Assembly (NCBI RefSeq): GCF_014656095.1
Contig: NZ_BNBT01000095.1
Coordinates: 1 to 33,886 of the forward strand
Origin: Streptomyces longispororuber
GTDB taxonomy: Bacteria; Actinomycetota; Actinomycetes; Streptomycetales; Streptomycetaceae
Reading direction: 5' to 3'
Length of the DNA: 33,886 bases
Within the stretch, counting starts at the first letter, position 1; the number at the start of each line of letters is the position of its first letter. Shown one piece after another: positions 31,981 to 33,886 of the stretch. Below the pieces are notes generated by a model. The model was not told the DNA's origin, did no database searches, and worked only from the letters and a program-made list of their open reading frames with translations. Position numbers and translations under genes: made by a program.

Positions 31981-33411
31981 GTGACCGAGACCGCGCGCAC
32001 TCCGTCCTCGCCGCTGGCCGTTGTCGGGCCCGGGGCGGGGGCGAGTCCGTCGGGGCTCGGCGCCCGGCGGCGCAGGGGGCGGTGGCTGCGCGGCGCGGCC
32101 CTGGCGACCGCCGTGGTGGTGCTCGCGGCGGGCGGCGCCGGGTGGGCGGTGTACGAGAAGCTCGACGGGAACATCACCGAGGACACCGGCGCCGCCGCCG
32201 AGCTCGCGCGCTACGAGAAGGAGCGGCCGACCCCGCTGGTCCACGACGCGCAGAACATCCTCCTGATCGGCTCCGACACCCGCTCGGGCCCCGACAACCG
32301 CAAGTACGGCCGCGACCTCGGCACCCAGCGCTCGGACACCACGATCCTGCTGCACCTGGCCGCGGACCGGCAGAGCGCGACCGCCGTGTCGCTGCCGCGC
32401 GACCTGATGGTGCAGATCCCGAGCTGCCGCCGGCCGGACGGCTCCCGTACGCGGGCCCAGTTCGCCCAGTTCAACTGGGCCTTCGAGTTCGGCGGCACCG
32501 CCTGCACGATCCGTACCGTGGAGAAGCTGACGAACATCCGCGTCGACCACCACATGGTGGTGGACTTCGCCGGGTTCAAGGACATGGTGGACGCGGTGGA
32601 CGGCGTCGACGTGTGCCTCAGGGAGCCGATCGACGATGCCGACGCAAAGCTGCGGCTGCCCGCAGGGCCCCAGACGCTCGACGGCGAGCAGGCCCTCGGA
32701 TTCGTACGGACCCGCAAGTCGACCGGTGACGGCAGCGACACCGAACGCATGGACCGGCAGCAGGAGTTTCTCGGCGCGCTCGTCAACAAGGTGCGCGGCA
32801 ACGACGTCCTGCTGAATCCGGTGAAGCTCTATCCCGTGCTCGACGCCGCCACGTCGTCGCTCACCACGGACCCGGGACTCGCGAGCCTGCGCGGCCTGTA
32901 CGAACTGGTGCGCGGGCTGCGCACCATCCCCACGGAGCGGGTCCAGTTCCTCACCGTGCCGCGCCGCTCGTACACGTACGACGCGAACCGGGACGAGCTG
33001 GTGGAGCCCGCCGCGGAGGCCCTGTTCACCCGCCTCCGCGAGGACGATCCGGTGCAGGTCACCCCGGCGGAGCAGGACGCCGCGAACGGCGTCGGCCCCG
33101 CGCGCGAAAGGGCCGGGGACGGCCGGGAGTACGAAGAGGCACCCGAAGGCACGCGGGAAGAGACGCGGGAAGAAGTACGAGAAGAGCCCCAGGAAGAGGC
33201 CCACGAGGAGCCGTACGCAGGGACGTACGAAGAGACGTACGAAGAGGGAGCGTTCGACGGAGAAGGCGCGGGGGGCGCCGAGGAGAGCGGAGGACGCGGC
33301 GACGGGAAGGGTGCCGGGCGCGGCGACGGGAAGCCCGACGACCCCACCCATACGCCGAGTCCGGCGCCCACATTCCGGGGCAGCACCGCCGCGGGCACCG
33401 CCTGCGGGTAA
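31981..33411 (+). CDS. LytR-CpsA-Psr (LCP) family glycopolymer transferase
   Basis: The membrane-anchored enzyme should transfer an undecaprenyl-linked glycopolymer onto peptidoglycan. The 476-aa product has a cytosolic N-terminus, a single membrane helix (about 36-57) and the extracytoplasmic LCP domain (about 88-310). The domain carries NILLIGSDTRSG (92-103), QRSDTTILLHL (116-126), SLPRDLMVQIP (137-147) and a late GFVRTRKSTGDG segment; these hold the Arg/Asp residues that bind polyprenyl pyrophosphate and metal. The C-terminal part (about 360-460) is extremely Glu-rich with Tyr-Glu-Glu and Arg-Glu-Glu repeats and is probably disordered. I choose the GTG at 31981, with GAGGGG 11 nt upstream, over the GTG at 31969. 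Confidence 0.93.
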   Translation: MTETARTPSSPLAVVGPGAGASPSGLGARRRRGRWLRGAALATAVVVLAAGGAGWAVYEKLDGNITEDTGAAAELARYEKERPTPLVHDAQNILLIGSDTRSGPDNRKYGRDLGTQRSDTTILLHLAADRQSATAVSLPRDLMVQIPSCRRPDGSRTRAQFAQFNWAFEFGGTACTIRTVEKLTNIRVDHHMVVDFAGFKDMVDAVDGVDVCLREPIDDADAKLRLPAGPQTLDGEQALGFVRTRKSTGDGSDTERMDRQQEFLGALVNKVRGNDVLLNPVKLYPVLDAATSSLTTDPGLASLRGLYELVRGLRTIPTERVQFLTVPRRSYTYDANRDELVEPAAEALFTRLREDDPVQVTPAEQDAANGVGPARERAGDGREYEEAPEGTREETREEVREEPQEEAHEEPYAGTYEETYEEGAFDGEGAGGAEESGGRGDGKGAGRGDGKPDDPTHTPSPAPTFRGSTAAGTACG

Positions 33412-33519
33412 TGCGGGCGGCGGACGGAAGGGACACCGGGACACAGAAATTGGGCGGATTGCCCAGGTGTAGGCGAGTGGAATTTGTCACCGGCGTCGTT
33501 GGAGGCTGAACTGGGCGGA

Positions 33520-33525
33520 TAGTGT
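33520..33525 (+). promoter_or_regulatory. Candidate -10 for the second LCP gene
   Basis: TAGTGT fits a streptomycete -10. A -35 is unclear: TCGTTG at 33497-33502 has 17-bp spacing. The leader would be about 105 nt and contains GCGCCTTCTTGAGGGGGGAAAGGCGC-like self-complementary ends (about 33578-33605). The 225-bp gap shows no gene. Confidence 0.35.
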
Positions 33526-33636
33526 GAGCCGATCCGGTGTCCGGCCGCTGCGCCGCACACCGCTGGTACGAGTGACCGAGCGCCTTCTTGAGGGGGGAAA
33601 GGCGCCGCGTGGCCCTGACGGAGGACGCAAACAACC

Positions 33637-33886
33637 GTGGACGCGCAAGGCCGTGGGCGGGCTGACAACATCGATCCCGCAGACCAGTGGGTGCTCAACC
33701 CGCAGACCGGCGACTACGAGCTGCGACTGAGTCCTTCCGCAGAGCAGTCGGCGCCCCAGACAGGCGTACCCGGTCCCCGCAGGGCGGCACCGCGGCAGGG
33801 CTCCCCCCGGCAGGGCGGCGCGCGTCAGGGCGGCACCCGCCAGGGCGCACCGCAGCAGGGCACCCCGCGGCCGGGCGGCCGTGGCG
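33637..33886 (+). CDS. Start of a second LCP-family (LytR) protein, cut by the window end
   Basis: The frame begins at a GTG with GGAGG 12 nt upstream (33620-33624) and stays open for 83 codons to the window edge. The first residues, including NIDPADQWVLNPQTGDYELRL, are the conserved N-terminal motif that I associate with streptomycete LytR-type LCP proteins. A Gln/Gly/Arg/Pro-rich repeat (PRQG, ARQG, TRQG units) follows, as is common before the membrane helix in these proteins. The catalytic domain lies outside the window, so the assignment rests on the N-terminal motif and on the tandem position after another LCP gene. Confidence 0.7.
   Translation, partial: MDAQGRGRADNIDPADQWVLNPQTGDYELRLSPSAEQSAPQTGVPGPRRAAPRQGSPRQGGARQGGTRQGAPQQGTPRPGGRG

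Noticed and set aside
33478..33502. SigR-type promoter (GGAAT ... GTT) before the second LCP gene
   Set aside because: The spacing between GGAAT and GTT is about 14 bp, well short of the 18-19 bp required.

Overview
The window is chromosomal DNA from a Streptomyces or very close relative. It is very GC-rich, uses GTG starts often, has closely packed GTGA overlaps, carries a full-length WhiB (87 aa) and shows several leaderless genes. From memory, the gene order matches the S. coelicolor SCO3020-SCO3044 neighbourhood. Its core also matches the conserved actinobacterial block known in Mycobacterium tuberculosis as Rv3255c-Rv3268: manA, SIS protein, phosphomannomutase, DUF3499, zincin-like protein, whiB, fbiA, fbiB, GDP-mannose pyrophosphorylase-like enzyme, LCP protein, TIGR03089. 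No rRNA, tRNA, CRISPR, prophage or IS element is visible.

Layout. Positions 340-3053 hold two membrane proteins (SpoIIM-like and RDD) and a hypothetical. Then come ahcY (minus) and, divergent from it, an orphan fructose-family PTS permease in B-C-A order (plus, to 7464). From 7568 to 13158 a minus-strand mannose block runs manB - Trm112-like - SIS - manA - CDF transporter. An L-lactate permease-family gene (13455-15071) sits between this block and DUF3499. A leaderless zincin-like gene (plus) follows, then a coupled pair of a 1234-aa glycosyltransferase/polytopic membrane protein and DUF5719 (minus), then whiB. The right part holds cysteine dioxygenase, cofD/fbiA and fbiB (plus), an AlkA-type glycosylase, a sugar nucleotidyltransferase and a PGRP amidase (minus), then TIGR03089, an LCP protein and the start of a second LCP protein (plus).

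How they fit. manA, manB, the nucleotidyltransferase, the large glycosyltransferase, the amidase and the LCP proteins point to mannose activation and cell-envelope glycan assembly. whiB links the block to sporulation, and fbiA/fbiB make coenzyme F420. ahcY, cysteine dioxygenase, the PTS and the lactate permease are metabolic additions.

Most notable: upstream of cysteine dioxygenase lies a 38-codon ORF (22999-23115) that appears leaderless. Its ATG is 7 nt after a -10-like hexamer with a perfect TTGACA -35. Its 3' half encodes seven cysteines at alternating positions, six of them by the rare TGT codon. It is followed by about 277 nt of C-rich, G-poor leader with four ACGTTCCAGC repeats. This looks like a cysteine-sensing translational attenuator placed on a cysteine-degrading gene. 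Second-line signals are a three-copy 8-11 bp motif with competing hairpins upstream of the PTS gene, a dispersed ~130-bp palindromic repeat present in three copies, and a whiB control region with BldD-like and WhiA-like sites.
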